From Luteipulveratus flavus (GTDB taxonomy: Bacteria > Actinomycetota > Actinomycetes > Actinomycetales > Dermatophilaceae): 32,915 bases of DNA. The position numbers and the translations under genes were made by a program. The notes beneath the pieces were generated by a model, which worked only from the letters and a program-made list of their open reading frames with translations, did not search any database and was not told where the DNA came from. Each line of letters opens with the position of its first letter. Positions within the stretch are counted from its first letter, which is position 1. The stretch lies in NCBI RefSeq assembly GCF_029439465.1, contig NZ_JAROAV010000009.1, positions 1 through 32,915 of the forward strand. Reading direction: 5' to 3'. Of the stretch, positions 7,605 through 15,427 are shown one piece after another.

Positions 7605-10600
7605 TACCTCTTCTTCTCTCCCAAGAGATCAAATACCTCCTCTGCCCCACCAGTCGCACATCCGAGCGCAACATCGCTACCGTCTCCCCCGTCGAGGCCG
7701 GCGCTCGCCGCACCTGAAGCGCACCCCGTGCCGAGCGACGCACCGATTGCGACACCCCAAGGATTCCCACCAGTGATTGCAAATCCGAACGCTCCCCCGA
7801 CGGCTCCACCTGCAGTGCCAGCCGCATAGGAGAGTCCTTCGTTTAACAGGTCATTCCCAAAGTCGCCCCAGTCGTACCGTCCGGCGGGGTCGAACTGGTT
7901 GATGGGGTCGTTGCTGGCGTAGGTGTAGGGGTTGGCGCGGGAGGGGTCGTTGAGCTTGGTGATGGGGTCGACGCTGGTCCAGGTGGCGGTGGGGGTGTCG
8001 TGCCAGCGGGCGCCGCGCTTCCAGTAGTCCTTGACGACCTCGTCCTGGACACCGGGGGTGCTCCAGGGGGAGGACCCGCCGGCGCCGGAGGCGTTGAGCT
8101 CGCTGGCGCGGGCGGTCGCGTTCTTCTTGGCCGTGGTGAGCGTAGCCGGGTAGGTGATGGCGGTCATCATCATGAACGGGTCGTAGGTGTACTTGCTGGT
8201 CAGTGCACCGTCCGCTCCGACGGTGCCGTACATGCGCCCGAGGCCGTCGAAGACGACGATCAGGTTCACCCCGTCGCTGTTGCTCCAGCTCAGCGGCATG
8301 CCGGAGGCGTCGTTCTCGTTCACCGTGGTCGCGGTGCCGTTGGTGGTGTACTCCGCGGTGGGCACCCCGGACTTGTCGGGGCGGCCGTAAACGAACGTCT
8401 TGGTCGTGTTGCTGTCCTTGGCCATGATGATCTCGTCCTGGCCGTCGCCAGCGTAGACGTTGGTGCCGGTGTTGCCGTTCTTGGTCCGAGAGACCGACTG
8501 GTCCAGGTCGTTCCACACCGTGGTGCCGTTGGTGTCGGCGGCGGTGCGGCGGCCGGCCTTGTCGTAGGCGAACCCGGCTGAGGAGATCTGGTTGGCACTG
8601 TTGAAGGTCAGCGCCTTGGTGACGACTCCGTCCCGCTTGACCGAGGTGCGGTTACCGACCGAGTCGTAGGCGTAGGCGTAGTCGTGGCCCTCCCAGTTGG
8701 TGGCTGACACCAGCCGGTTGCGGTTGTCGTAGCCCAGCTGGGTGATGGTGGCGGTCTTGTTGTCCTTGATGTACTGGATCTTGCCGGTGTTCAGCGAGGA
8801 GCTGGTGTTCCACGGGCAGGTCGGCGCGACGGAGTACTTGGCGTAGCAGTAGGAATAGTCGTACAGCCGGTTGCTGTCGCTGCTCTTGACCGAGGTCCAC
8901 TGCTGGGCCAGGTTGCCGCCGGTGCCGAACACGGTCTTGGTGTGCGCGGCGAAGGTGGTGTTGTCGGTGTTGGTACGCGACCAGGTGTCGGTGCGCTTGC
9001 CGTTCTTGTTGTAGGCGAACCGGGTCACCGACCCGTCCTTGAGGGTCATCGCGACCAGCTGGTTGGCCTGGTCGTAGGTGTACTTCGTGGTCACGCCGGC
9101 CACGACACGGGTGAGCATGTTGCCGTTCTTGTCGTACGTGTACCCGACGGTGCTGGCCGCGGGGGCGGTGCCGCCGGTCACGGGACTCGCGGCGACCTGG
9201 GTGAGGTTGCCGCGCACGTCGTAGGTGTAGGTGCTCTTCTGGTTCTTGTCCGTGCGCGAGGTCATCCGGCCGTTGGCGTCGTAGGCGTAGCTGACGGCCT
9301 GGGTGGCGGTGGCGACCTTGGTGGTGGCGTACCGGTCGTCGTAGCTGTAGCTCTTGGTCTGACCGGCACCGTTGGTCACAGAAGTGGCCGGGTTCCCGCT
9401 GATCGCGGTCGGACCCATCGGCGACCCGGTCGGCGGGGTGATCTTGGTGATGTACTTCGCGGTCGCGTCCTCGGTGTAGGTGGTCTTCTGACCCGCCGGG
9501 TCGGTCGAGGACTTCGGCAGCCCGTCGGCGTAGTACTCCACCTCCGCCTTCGCCCCGGAGGAGGTGGTCGAGGAGGGCCGGCCGGACCCGTCGTAGGTGA
9601 ACGTCGAGGAGTTCCCCTGGGAGTCGGTGCCGGTCGAGGGGTCATAGGCGTTGTTGCCGGCGCCGTACGTGCTGGAGTTGCTGGATCCGAACGCGTTGGT
9701 CGCCTTGGTCAGCGACGCGCCACTGTTGGCGCCGTAGGTGCCGGTCGCGGTGCCGCCGGTGCCGTTGGTCTGGGAGGCGACGTCGAAGAACGGGGTGTAG
9801 GTGGTGTCCCGCTCCCGCAGCAACGGGTCGCTGGACTTGGTCACCCGCTCATCGTCGTTCAGGGTGTACGTCGCGTGATAGGTCTGCGACGGCGCCACGG
9901 CCTGGTTCGAGATCGGCGACGCCACCAGCGTCTGGGTGGCGGAGGCGTAGGCGAACCGGGTGGTGGCCACATCGGTGCCCTTGCCCTGGCCCACGGCCGT
10001 CACCCGGTGGCTGGCGTCGGTGGTGATGGTGGTGACGTTGCCGAGGCCGTCGGTGATCGAGGCCAGGTCACCGGCGCTGCTGTAGGTGAACGTCGTCGTG
10101 CTGGCCGGGCTGCCCCCCACCGCGGGCCGGGTGATCGACGCCAGCCGCCCGGCGCTGTCGTAGGCGTAGGTGGCCGTGCCGGCCGGCAGCGCCCCGTTGG
10201 CCGGGCGGGTCATCGACGTCAGCTTGTTGTAGGTGAACGCCACGGTCAGCTTCTGCCCGTTCGGCATCGTCACCGCTGAGACGTTGCCGCTGGTGTAGGT
10301 GAAGGTGATCGCCTGGTCGCTGCGGTTGGTCACCGAGATGAGCCGGCCATCGGCGTTGAACTTCGACACCGCCCGGGTCGGTAGATCCGTCATGGAGTAC
10401 GTGCCGTCGTCGTTCTTCTCCAGCGACTTCTTCTTGAACCCGGCCGGCTCGTCGTAACCGTTTGAGCCGTCCAGCGGGGTGAACTTGCCCTGCTGCCCAT
10501 CGGGGCCTAGGTACAGCAGCGACCCGTCGTCGTTGCTGACCAGCCGGTTGTCCTGACCCATCGCCATGAACCAGCCCGCACCCGCCGCCCCGGACTTGAC

Positions 10601-10906
10601 CTGGGAGCCACTGGACTGCGACAGCGACTGGTACATCAGCCCGAACGACTGCATGCCCTTGATGCTCGGCATCGTCCGGTCCGTCGTGGAGACCATCAGG
10701 TTGCCCGTGCCCACATCGACCGAGGCGCTGACCTGGTCACTGACTCGGAACGGGATCCGGGTCGCCCCCGGTCGTGCCCCGGCCGCCACCGGATCAGCCG
10801 TACCCGCCGCCGTCGCTGGCGGCGGCGGCACCGCCGCCAGCCCCAGTGCGGTGACGGTGACTGCTGCCACCGCCAACCCTGTCGCCCGTGTTCGACGCTT
10901 CGACAT
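7604..10906 (-). CDS. secreted YD-repeat (RHS-like) protein with variable C-terminal tip
   Basis: 1100 residues from the ATG at 10904-10906, which has GGGAGG 7 bases upstream; a TTG two codons earlier lacks this spacing. A signal peptide (basic KRRTR, hydrophobic core to about residue 34, ATAAG) implies Sec export. A WFMAMGQDNRL-type N-terminal beta region is followed by many YD repeats (TYAYDSAGRLASIT, YTYDVRGNLTQV, YAYDANGRMTSR), which build the RHS shell. The conserved core end ARWHDTPTATWTSVDPI ... NPYTYASNDPINQFDPAG finishes near residue 1009, after which comes a 91-residue tip rich in Gly/Ala. Such proteins normally carry a toxin tip for contact-dependent competition. No nuclease or ADP-ribosylation motif is seen in this tip. 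The next gene overlaps its stop. Confidence 0.9.
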   Translation of the reverse strand: MSKRRTRATGLAVAAVTVTALGLAAVPPPPATAAGTADPVAAGARPGATRIPFRVSDQVSASVDVGTGNLMVSTTDRTMPSIKGMQSFGLMYQSLSQSSGSQVKSGAAGAGWFMAMGQDNRLVSNDDGSLLYLGPDGQQGKFTPLDGSNGYDEPAGFKKKSLEKNDDGTYSMTDLPTRAVSKFNADGRLISVTNRSDQAITFTYTSGNVSAVTMPNGQKLTVAFTYNKLTSMTRPANGALPAGTATYAYDSAGRLASITRPAVGGSPASTTTFTYSSAGDLASITDGLGNVTTITTDASHRVTAVGQGKGTDVATTRFAYASATQTLVASPISNQAVAPSQTYHATYTLNDDERVTKSSDPLLRERDTTYTPFFDVASQTNGTGGTATGTYGANSGASLTKATNAFGSSNSSTYGAGNNAYDPSTGTDSQGNSSTFTYDGSGRPSSTTSSGAKAEVEYYADGLPKSSTDPAGQKTTYTEDATAKYITKITPPTGSPMGPTAISGNPATSVTNGAGQTKSYSYDDRYATTKVATATQAVSYAYDANGRMTSRTDKNQKSTYTYDVRGNLTQVAASPVTGGTAPAASTVGYTYDKNGNMLTRVVAGVTTKYTYDQANQLVAMTLKDGSVTRFAYNKNGKRTDTWSRTNTDNTTFAAHTKTVFGTGGNLAQQWTSVKSSDSNRLYDYSYCYAKYSVAPTCPWNTSSSLNTGKIQYIKDNKTATITQLGYDNRNRLVSATNWEGHDYAYAYDSVGNRTSVKRDGVVTKALTFNSANQISSAGFAYDKAGRRTAADTNGTTVWNDLDQSVSRTKNGNTGTNVYAGDGQDEIIMAKDSNTTKTFVYGRPDKSGVPTAEYTTNGTATTVNENDASGMPLSWSNSDGVNLIVVFDGLGRMYGTVGADGALTSKYTYDPFMMMTAITYPATLTTAKKNATARASELNASGAGGSSPWSTPGVQDEVVKDYWKRGARWHDTPTATWTSVDPITKLNDPSRANPYTYASNDPINQFDPAGRYDWGDFGNDLLNEGLSYAAGTAGGAVGGAFGFAITGGNPWGVAIGASLGTGCASGAASAGLDGGDGSDVALGCATGGAEEVFDLLGEKKR
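7607..7879 (-). other. variable toxin-tip segment of the YD-repeat gene
   Basis: This is the region encoding the 91 residues after DPAG. It starts RYDWGDFGNDLLNEGL, continues into a Gly/Ala segment (AAGTAGGAVGGAFGFAITGG and WGVAIGASLGTGCASGAASA) with repeated GxxxG spacing, and ends in EEVFDLLGEKKR. Local G+C falls well below that of the repeat core, continuing into the partner gene, as expected for an exchanged tip/immunity cassette. The glycine-zipper pattern suggests membrane insertion rather than an enzyme. Confidence 0.6.
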
Positions 10907-11143
10907 GCCCAACCTCCCAGATGGGTGGCCCGTCTCCCCCTGTCAGGGACGGCGCCGAGAGGAATCAGACACTGAGAAATCAGGAAACGGTGAAATGCCG
11001 ATGATTACCTTTTGGTAACGGCAGGAGCATCGATAAGTAATGTTTATCCTCGACGCTAAATGGGTATGAGCCTCTATCGCTCCGGAACCGAAGGTTGTTG
11101 CCTGAACCAATTCTGCGTCGGGCAAGCAGCAAGGGCCGGGCCC
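10907..11143 (-). promoter_or_regulatory. leader region of the YD-repeat gene with small dyad
   Basis: This 237-base gap separates the deacetylase stop from the YD start, both on the minus strand, and is AT-richer than its flanks. It contains the perfect dyad TTACC-n4-GGTAA at 11005-11018 and several A/T-rich stretches around 11030-11065 where a promoter could lie. I could not choose a -35/-10 pair with confidence and saw no riboswitch motif I could defend. Confidence 0.35.
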
Positions 11144-12124
11144 TCAGCAGGGCAGCTGAGCGGGAAGCGCAGTGGGGGCGGTGGTGCCGACGTAGGCCTG
11201 GCACAACGCCAGGCCGCGGCCGGCCAGCCCGGTCTTGATCTGACCCAGCGCCGAGGGGCTGAATCCCTTCCACTGCATGTGCATCAAGATCGTGTCGTTG
11301 GCCCGGGCCGTGCTCGTGACGTAGGAGACGACCTGCGCCTGGCTGAGGCCGGTCCAGTCACCGGTGTCGCGCGTCCAGGCCCACACCTTCACCCCCCGCG
11401 TGCCCAGCGCGGTGCTCACCCGCGCGTTCCAGGACCCGTACGGCGGGCGCATGTACCCCGACGCCGCCGAGCCCGGGTCGATCTGGGCAACCACCTGAGC
11501 GTCGGTCAGCGTGACCAGGTTCGGATGGGTCTTGGAGTGCCCGATAACCACCTGACCGTGGGCGCGGGCGTACGCGGCACTGAACCTGCTACCCGCCTGG
11601 CAGTCACCGGTCGGGGCCAGCACCAGCGTGACCCGCTGCGCCTGCGCGGCGTCCACCATCGCCTTGAACGAGGTGTAGCTGGAGGGGCAGTCATCAAAGG
11701 TCAGCACGATCCGCGAGGTGCGGTTCGGGCCGCGCTGCTGGATGTACCCACTGGTCGTGGTGTACGCCGGGATCTCCAACGTGCCACCGATCAACGCCGT
11801 CCAGGTCTTGGCGCCCACCACCCCGTCCACCTGCAACCCGGCCGAGCGCTGGAACGCCTTCACCGCCGCCAGCGTCTTGGACCCGAAGTCGTGATCGACC
11901 GTCAGCGCCGCGCCCCGGCTGTTCAACCGCGACTGCAGGTTCTGCACACACCACCCGGTATCACCAGCCCGCAACGTCGGACGCTGCGACACCGGCGTGA
12001 TCGAGGAGCAGAACCGGACCGCCGCCTGCGCCGGCTCCGCCCGCAGCAGCGCCACCACACCCCCACCGGCCGCCACCGACACTGCCGCCACCACCGCAGC
12101 CGCCCTACGACGAAAACCCCGCAT
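11144..12124 (-). CDS. secreted polysaccharide deacetylase with peptidoglycan-binding domain
   Basis: 326 residues; the ATG at 12122-12124 has a GGGGAGTG-type ribosome binding site. A Sec signal peptide (RRRAAAVVAAVSVAAGGGVV ... AQA) is followed by a PG_binding_1 domain at about residues 45-112 (LRAGDTGWCVQNLQSRLN, VDHDFGSKTLAAVKAFQ, VDGVVGAKTW). A NodB-type carbohydrate esterase 4 domain follows, with LTFDDCP (catalytic base and metal Asp), HSKTHP (metal His pair), MRPPYGSWN, the DTGDW region and ILMHMQ (C-terminal His). It would remove acetyl groups from peptidoglycan or another N-acetylated glycan in the wall. It lies upstream of the YD gene on the same strand but 237 bases away; shared function is possible, not shown. 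Confidence 0.88.
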   Translation of the reverse strand: MRGFRRRAAAVVAAVSVAAGGGVVALLRAEPAQAAVRFCSSITPVSQRPTLRAGDTGWCVQNLQSRLNSRGAALTVDHDFGSKTLAAVKAFQRSAGLQVDGVVGAKTWTALIGGTLEIPAYTTTSGYIQQRGPNRTSRIVLTFDDCPSSYTSFKAMVDAAQAQRVTLVLAPTGDCQAGSRFSAAYARAHGQVVIGHSKTHPNLVTLTDAQVVAQIDPGSAASGYMRPPYGSWNARVSTALGTRGVKVWAWTRDTGDWTGLSQAQVVSYVTSTARANDTILMHMQWKGFSPSALGQIKTGLAGRGLALCQAYVGTTAPTALPAQLPC

Positions 12125-12154
12125 CCCACTCCCCTATCCAGCTTTTGGCCCAGT

Positions 12155-12180
12155 TGCCCGGAGAAGAAGTACCACGGCAC
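12155..12180 (+). repeat. 26-bp segment repeated inverted at 22253-22278
   Basis: Bases 12155-12180 (core GAGAAGAAGTACCAC) match the reverse complement of 22253-22278 with 3 mismatches. The first lies between the deacetylase start and the IS3 left end, the second upstream of the orphan membrane protein gene. Origin unknown; it may mark the edge of a mobile segment. Confidence 0.5.
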
Positions 12181-12200
12181 ACCCCCGCCACGGACAGGCA

Positions 12201-12296
12201 TGTCCTGTAACCGCTTTCTCGGACGCCGATGCTGAGGCGATGATCGTTTGGAGTGGAGTCCGTATGCCGACACCTAGGGACGGGTCGTGGCCTTGA
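12201..12296 (+). mobile_element. second IS3-family left-end remnant
   Basis: TGTCCTGTAAC at 12201 begins a 47-base stretch matching the IS3 end at 557-603 (40 of 44 bases over 12204-12247). A start codon follows at 12264 (MPTPRD, as in intact IS3 OrfA), but the frame hits TGA after 10 codons and passes straight into the leader of the SDR gene. Only the first about 95 bases of the element remain. Confidence 0.65.
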
Positions 12297-12308
12297 GGAG
12301 ATGCGCTG

Positions 12309-13025
12309 ATGAGCTCTGGTGACGGTCGTGGGCAGGCAGTGGTTGCCGGTGCATCCAGCGCGATCGGGACTGCCGTCGCCCGATTGCTCGCCGCCCGCGG
12401 CTTCACTCCCGTGCTGTTAGGACGAGACCAGCAACGGCTCGCGGCCGCAGCCCGAGCCTGCGAACCTGCCGCAGCGCGGTGGCGCAGCCTGGACGTCACC
12501 GATCACCGGGCACTGCTGACCACCGTGCACGATGCCGCCGAACGCGGCCCGATCACCGCCGCGGTATGGGCTGTCGGCCTCTTCGACTGGGCACCCACCC
12601 ACCGCGCCGACCCAGCCCGCTGGAGCGCGGTCCTGAGCACCAACCTCACCGCCGCGGCCGTGTTCGCCACCGCGATCAGCCCTCACCTCATCGAGGCGAC
12701 CCCCGCCTACCTGATCCTCATCGGGTCCGGCGCCGACCACACCGCCCACGCCAACAACGCCGCCTACGTCGCCAGCAAGCACGGCCTCGCCGGCCTGACT
12801 GAGGCGATGTTCCTGGATCTGCGTGGCCACGGCGTCAAGGTCAGCCTCATCTCCCCCGGGCTGGTCGCCGCCGGCGCCGGCCTGCAGTCAGCCCAGGGCA
12901 AGGCGGCCCCCCACCTTCTCCTCGCACCCTCCGACATTGCCGCCGCCGTATCTTTCGTCCTCGACTCATCGGCCAGCGCGTGCCCGACCGTCATTCGGCT
13001 CGAACCTCAGCAACCGCCCGAGTAG
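12309..13025 (+). CDS. short-chain dehydrogenase/reductase
   Basis: 238 residues; ATG with GAGGAG about 9 bases upstream. A classical SDR: dinucleotide-binding loop VVAGASSAIG near residue 12, the Asp of LDVTD, a catalytic Ser in LIGSGAD followed 13 residues later by Tyr-x-x-x-Lys (YVASK), and the proline of the ISPG loop. NAD(P)-dependent oxidation or reduction of an alcohol/ketone; substrate unknown. The C-terminal PQQPPE tail is short. The arginine deiminase starts 296 bases downstream on the same strand, so the SDR may belong to that cluster as a tailoring enzyme, but the gap suggests its own promoter for the next gene. It begins immediately after IS3 relic DNA. Confidence 0.85.
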   Translation: MSSGDGRGQAVVAGASSAIGTAVARLLAARGFTPVLLGRDQQRLAAAARACEPAAARWRSLDVTDHRALLTTVHDAAERGPITAAVWAVGLFDWAPTHRADPARWSAVLSTNLTAAAVFATAISPHLIEATPAYLILIGSGADHTAHANNAAYVASKHGLAGLTEAMFLDLRGHGVKVSLISPGLVAAGAGLQSAQGKAAPHLLLAPSDIAAAVSFVLDSSASACPTVIRLEPQQPPE

Positions 13026-13321
13026 TCCGGCACTTTGCGTGTGACGGCTCTCGAGTCGTGACGATCCAGGTCGGCGCCTGCGCCGTTTACCGAGCCTTCC
13101 GGTGCTTACGCTTCTGGACCCATCGCGCACGCAGAACGGGCGGGATCGTCGGTTGACGAAGTCGTCGTCGGTGCATGACCGTGCTCGCCTGCTCGGCTTG
13201 CGGGTGATGGTGCACGGTCCGATGACTTGACCAAACGATGACCTCACGTTCACCGCATGGCCCGAGTGTCCTCTGAAGCCCCTGGGTAGATCGGGCGTGA
13301 CAGGGACCTACAGGGGGCCAC
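13026..13321 (+). promoter_or_regulatory. leader of the arginine deiminase cluster
   Basis: 296 bases without a gene. It holds TTGACC at about 13228 and TTGACG at about 13153, both usable as -35 elements. It also has an 8-bp inverted repeat GACCGTGC (13177-13184) / GCACGGTC (13212-13219) that could be an operator. No convincing -10 box was fixed. Most of the cluster downstream appears to depend on a promoter here. Confidence 0.35.
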
Positions 13322-14548
13322 ATGTTGACGGTCGATTTCGCACGCTCTGAAACACCTACTACGTGCTCATTTGGCGTGACGTCCGAGGTCGGGGTGCTGC
13401 GTCGGGTACTGATTCATACCCCTGGCGCGGAGCTGGATCATCTGCAGCCGGGGAATGCCTTGGACATGTTGTTCGACGACAGTCCAGCGCCTGCCCGGGC
13501 GGCTGATGAGCACCGGGCGTTCGAGGCGTTGCTGCATGAAAGCGGTGTCGATGCGGTGCAGGTCAAGGTCGCCCTGCAGGCTGCGCTAGTGCCGGCGGCT
13601 GCGCGGCACGCGGTCATCAGGGCGATCGAGGCTGGGCGCGCAGCCATGCCCGGCAGCGTGGATATGGCGCTGCGCGAGCTGTTGTCGTACGCCTCTCCGG
13701 CGCAGCTGGCTGATCTGCTGATCCACGGGGTGACTATGCGCCAGCTGGACATCGCGGATGTGTCCGACTGGATCGATCCGAACGAGTTCGCGCTGCGCCC
13801 TTTGCCCAACCAGGTCTTCACCCGGGACAGCTCGTTCGTGGTCGGCGACACGATCTGTCTGCCGAGCATGGCCAAGAGTGCACGGACCGGCGAGGCGCTG
13901 GTCATCGAGGCGGTCTACCGGGCGCTGCAAGCCGTTGACCCCATCGAGTCCTGTGACCATGAGGTGTTGCGCCCCGACGTCGAGGGTGGAGACGTGCTGG
14001 TCGTCAACGACCGGACCGTCGTGATCGGGCAGGGCGAGCGGAACAGCCCGAGCGCGGTGTTGCATCTTGCGGAGGCCTTGATCTGTCAGCAGCCGGATCT
14101 GGCCGTGGTGGTCACCAAGATTCCTCGAGTCCGTTCGGCGATGCATCTGGACACGGTCATGACGTTTGTGGACGAGGACCTCCTGCTGGCCTATGAGCCC
14201 GTGGTGCCTCACCTGCAGGCGTATACCTTCGCTCGCCGAGGCGGGCAGGTCCGCTGCGTGGACTCCGGTCCGTTGCTGCCCGCCCTGGCTGCTGGCGCGG
14301 GTACCGAGCTCGAGGTGATCGAGACGAAGTGCTCTGCGGCCACCATGGCCCGTGAGCAGTGGAACGACGCCTACAACGTCTTGTGCCTGCGGCCACGAAC
14401 GGTGGTCGCCTACGCACGCAACGAAGCCACCAACGATGCCCTGGCACGCCATGGCGTCGATGTTCTTGCCGTCGACGGCAACGAGCTGGGGCGGGGCCGT
14501 GGCGGTCCGCGCTGCATGAGCGCACCCCTGCTCAGAGACCACCCGTAA
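13322..14548 (+). CDS. arcA: arginine deiminase
   Basis: 408 residues, the usual family length; ATG with AGGGGG just upstream. The enzyme hydrolyses L-arginine to citrulline and ammonia through a cysteine thiouronium intermediate. All key residues can be placed by alignment to the family: Asp169 in PNQVFTRD, Arg188 in KSARTGE, Glu221 in VEGGDVL, Arg240 in GQGER, His275 and Asp277 in MHLDTVM, Arg393 and catalytic Cys398 in GRGRGGPRCM. It therefore looks catalytically complete, including the arginine carboxylate-binding residues. What is odd is the company: no ornithine transcarbamylase, carbamate kinase or ArcD antiporter is present. Instead a methyltransferase, a YqcI/YcgG protein, a FemAB-like transferase and an MFS pump follow, suggesting use in biosynthesis rather than ATP-yielding catabolism. 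Confidence 0.92.
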   Translation: MLTVDFARSETPTTCSFGVTSEVGVLRRVLIHTPGAELDHLQPGNALDMLFDDSPAPARAADEHRAFEALLHESGVDAVQVKVALQAALVPAAARHAVIRAIEAGRAAMPGSVDMALRELLSYASPAQLADLLIHGVTMRQLDIADVSDWIDPNEFALRPLPNQVFTRDSSFVVGDTICLPSMAKSARTGEALVIEAVYRALQAVDPIESCDHEVLRPDVEGGDVLVVNDRTVVIGQGERNSPSAVLHLAEALICQQPDLAVVVTKIPRVRSAMHLDTVMTFVDEDLLLAYEPVVPHLQAYTFARRGGQVRCVDSGPLLPALAAGAGTELEVIETKCSAATMAREQWNDAYNVLCLRPRTVVAYARNEATNDALARHGVDVLAVDGNELGRGRGGPRCMSAPLLRDHP

Positions 14549-14578
14549 GTCATCTATCCGAGCGAAGTGAGGAACGAC

Positions 14579-15427
14579 ATGACGATCAACCAGACTCAGC
14601 CCCAGCACGACAGCCAGGCGACGCGGGATGCCGTCCTGGACGTCTACGACTACATCGCCCAGGAGTACGACGAGCGCATCCCGGGGACGACCACGGTGGA
14701 TGCCAGCTTCATGGCCACCGAGATGTCGTTCGTGCTGGACCACATCAGCCCTACCGACCAGGTCCTGGACATGGGCTGTGGGACAGGCCGGTTCACCGAA
14801 CCCCTGGGCAGGCAGGCTCAGTCCGTCGTCGGCCTCGATCTGACGCCGGGCATGCTGGAGAAGGCCAAGGACCGTTGCAGCGGACTGTCCAACGCCTCCT
14901 TCCAGCAGGGCGACATGTGCGAGCTGCCGTTCGAGGACGACTCCTTCGATGTCGTGGTCAGCATGCTGGCCCTGATGCACCTGCCGCCTCAGGACCGTCA
15001 GCGAGCCTTCCAGGAAACGGCCCGGGTCCTGCGCCCCGGCGGCCGCGCGTTGTTCGGGGTCAAGAACGAGGTGTTCGAGCGGATGAGCGGAGTGGACCGG
15101 TTCGCCTCGGTCGACATCACCGACGTCGACAACAAGGACCTGGTCTTCACCAGCACCCGCGACGGCGCCGACCGGCGCGCCCCCTGGCACAGCTTCACCC
15201 CGATGGACCTGCGCAGGCTGTTCGCCACGGCCGGGATGATCACCGTGCAGACCCGGGGCAACAGCACCCTGTCGACGTGGCTGTCCGACTCCGTGCTGGC
15301 CGATGAGTCCATCCTCGGGGCGGTGCAGAAGCTGGAGTCGGTGCTGGGCGACACCGCACCGTTCAACCACCTGGGCTACCACCTGCTGGTGGAGGCCGTG
15401 AAGCCCGCGCCCACCGGACAGCCGTGA
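14579..15427 (+). CDS. class I SAM-dependent methyltransferase
   Basis: 282 residues. I place the start at the ATG 14579 because GTGAGGA sits about 6 bases upstream; the GTG inside that sequence (14567) would leave no binding site. Motif I is VLDMGCGTGRF at residues 62-72. The acidic end of strand 2 is VVGLDLTPGML, motif II/III are GDMCELPFEDDSFDVVVS and RVLRPGGRALF: a Methyltransf_11/25-type Rossmann fold with an added C-terminal region (about 180-282) likely to shape the substrate site. Target atom (N, O or C) cannot be told from sequence. It starts 30 bases after the deiminase and overlaps the next gene by GTGA. Confidence 0.88.
   Translation: MTINQTQPQHDSQATRDAVLDVYDYIAQEYDERIPGTTTVDASFMATEMSFVLDHISPTDQVLDMGCGTGRFTEPLGRQAQSVVGLDLTPGMLEKAKDRCSGLSNASFQQGDMCELPFEDDSFDVVVSMLALMHLPPQDRQRAFQETARVLRPGGRALFGVKNEVFERMSGVDRFASVDITDVDNKDLVFTSTRDGADRRAPWHSFTPMDLRRLFATAGMITVQTRGNSTLSTWLSDSVLADESILGAVQKLESVLGDTAPFNHLGYHLLVEAVKPAPTGQP

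Noticed and set aside
8942-10279. 445-codon open frame on the plus strand opposite the YD-repeat gene
   Set aside because: It is antisense to a gene with clear repeats, signal peptide and motifs; its Gly/Val/Arg-only composition is the usual shadow of GC-rich repeats.
10907-11143. c-di-AMP or other riboswitch in the YD leader
   Set aside because: GC-rich blocks near the start codon are suggestive, but I could not fit the conserved core of any riboswitch class.
13586-15382. 598-codon minus-strand frame across the deiminase and methyltransferase genes
   Set aside because: The plus strand encodes two proteins with full catalytic motifs; the antisense frame has no family motif and no ribosome binding site.
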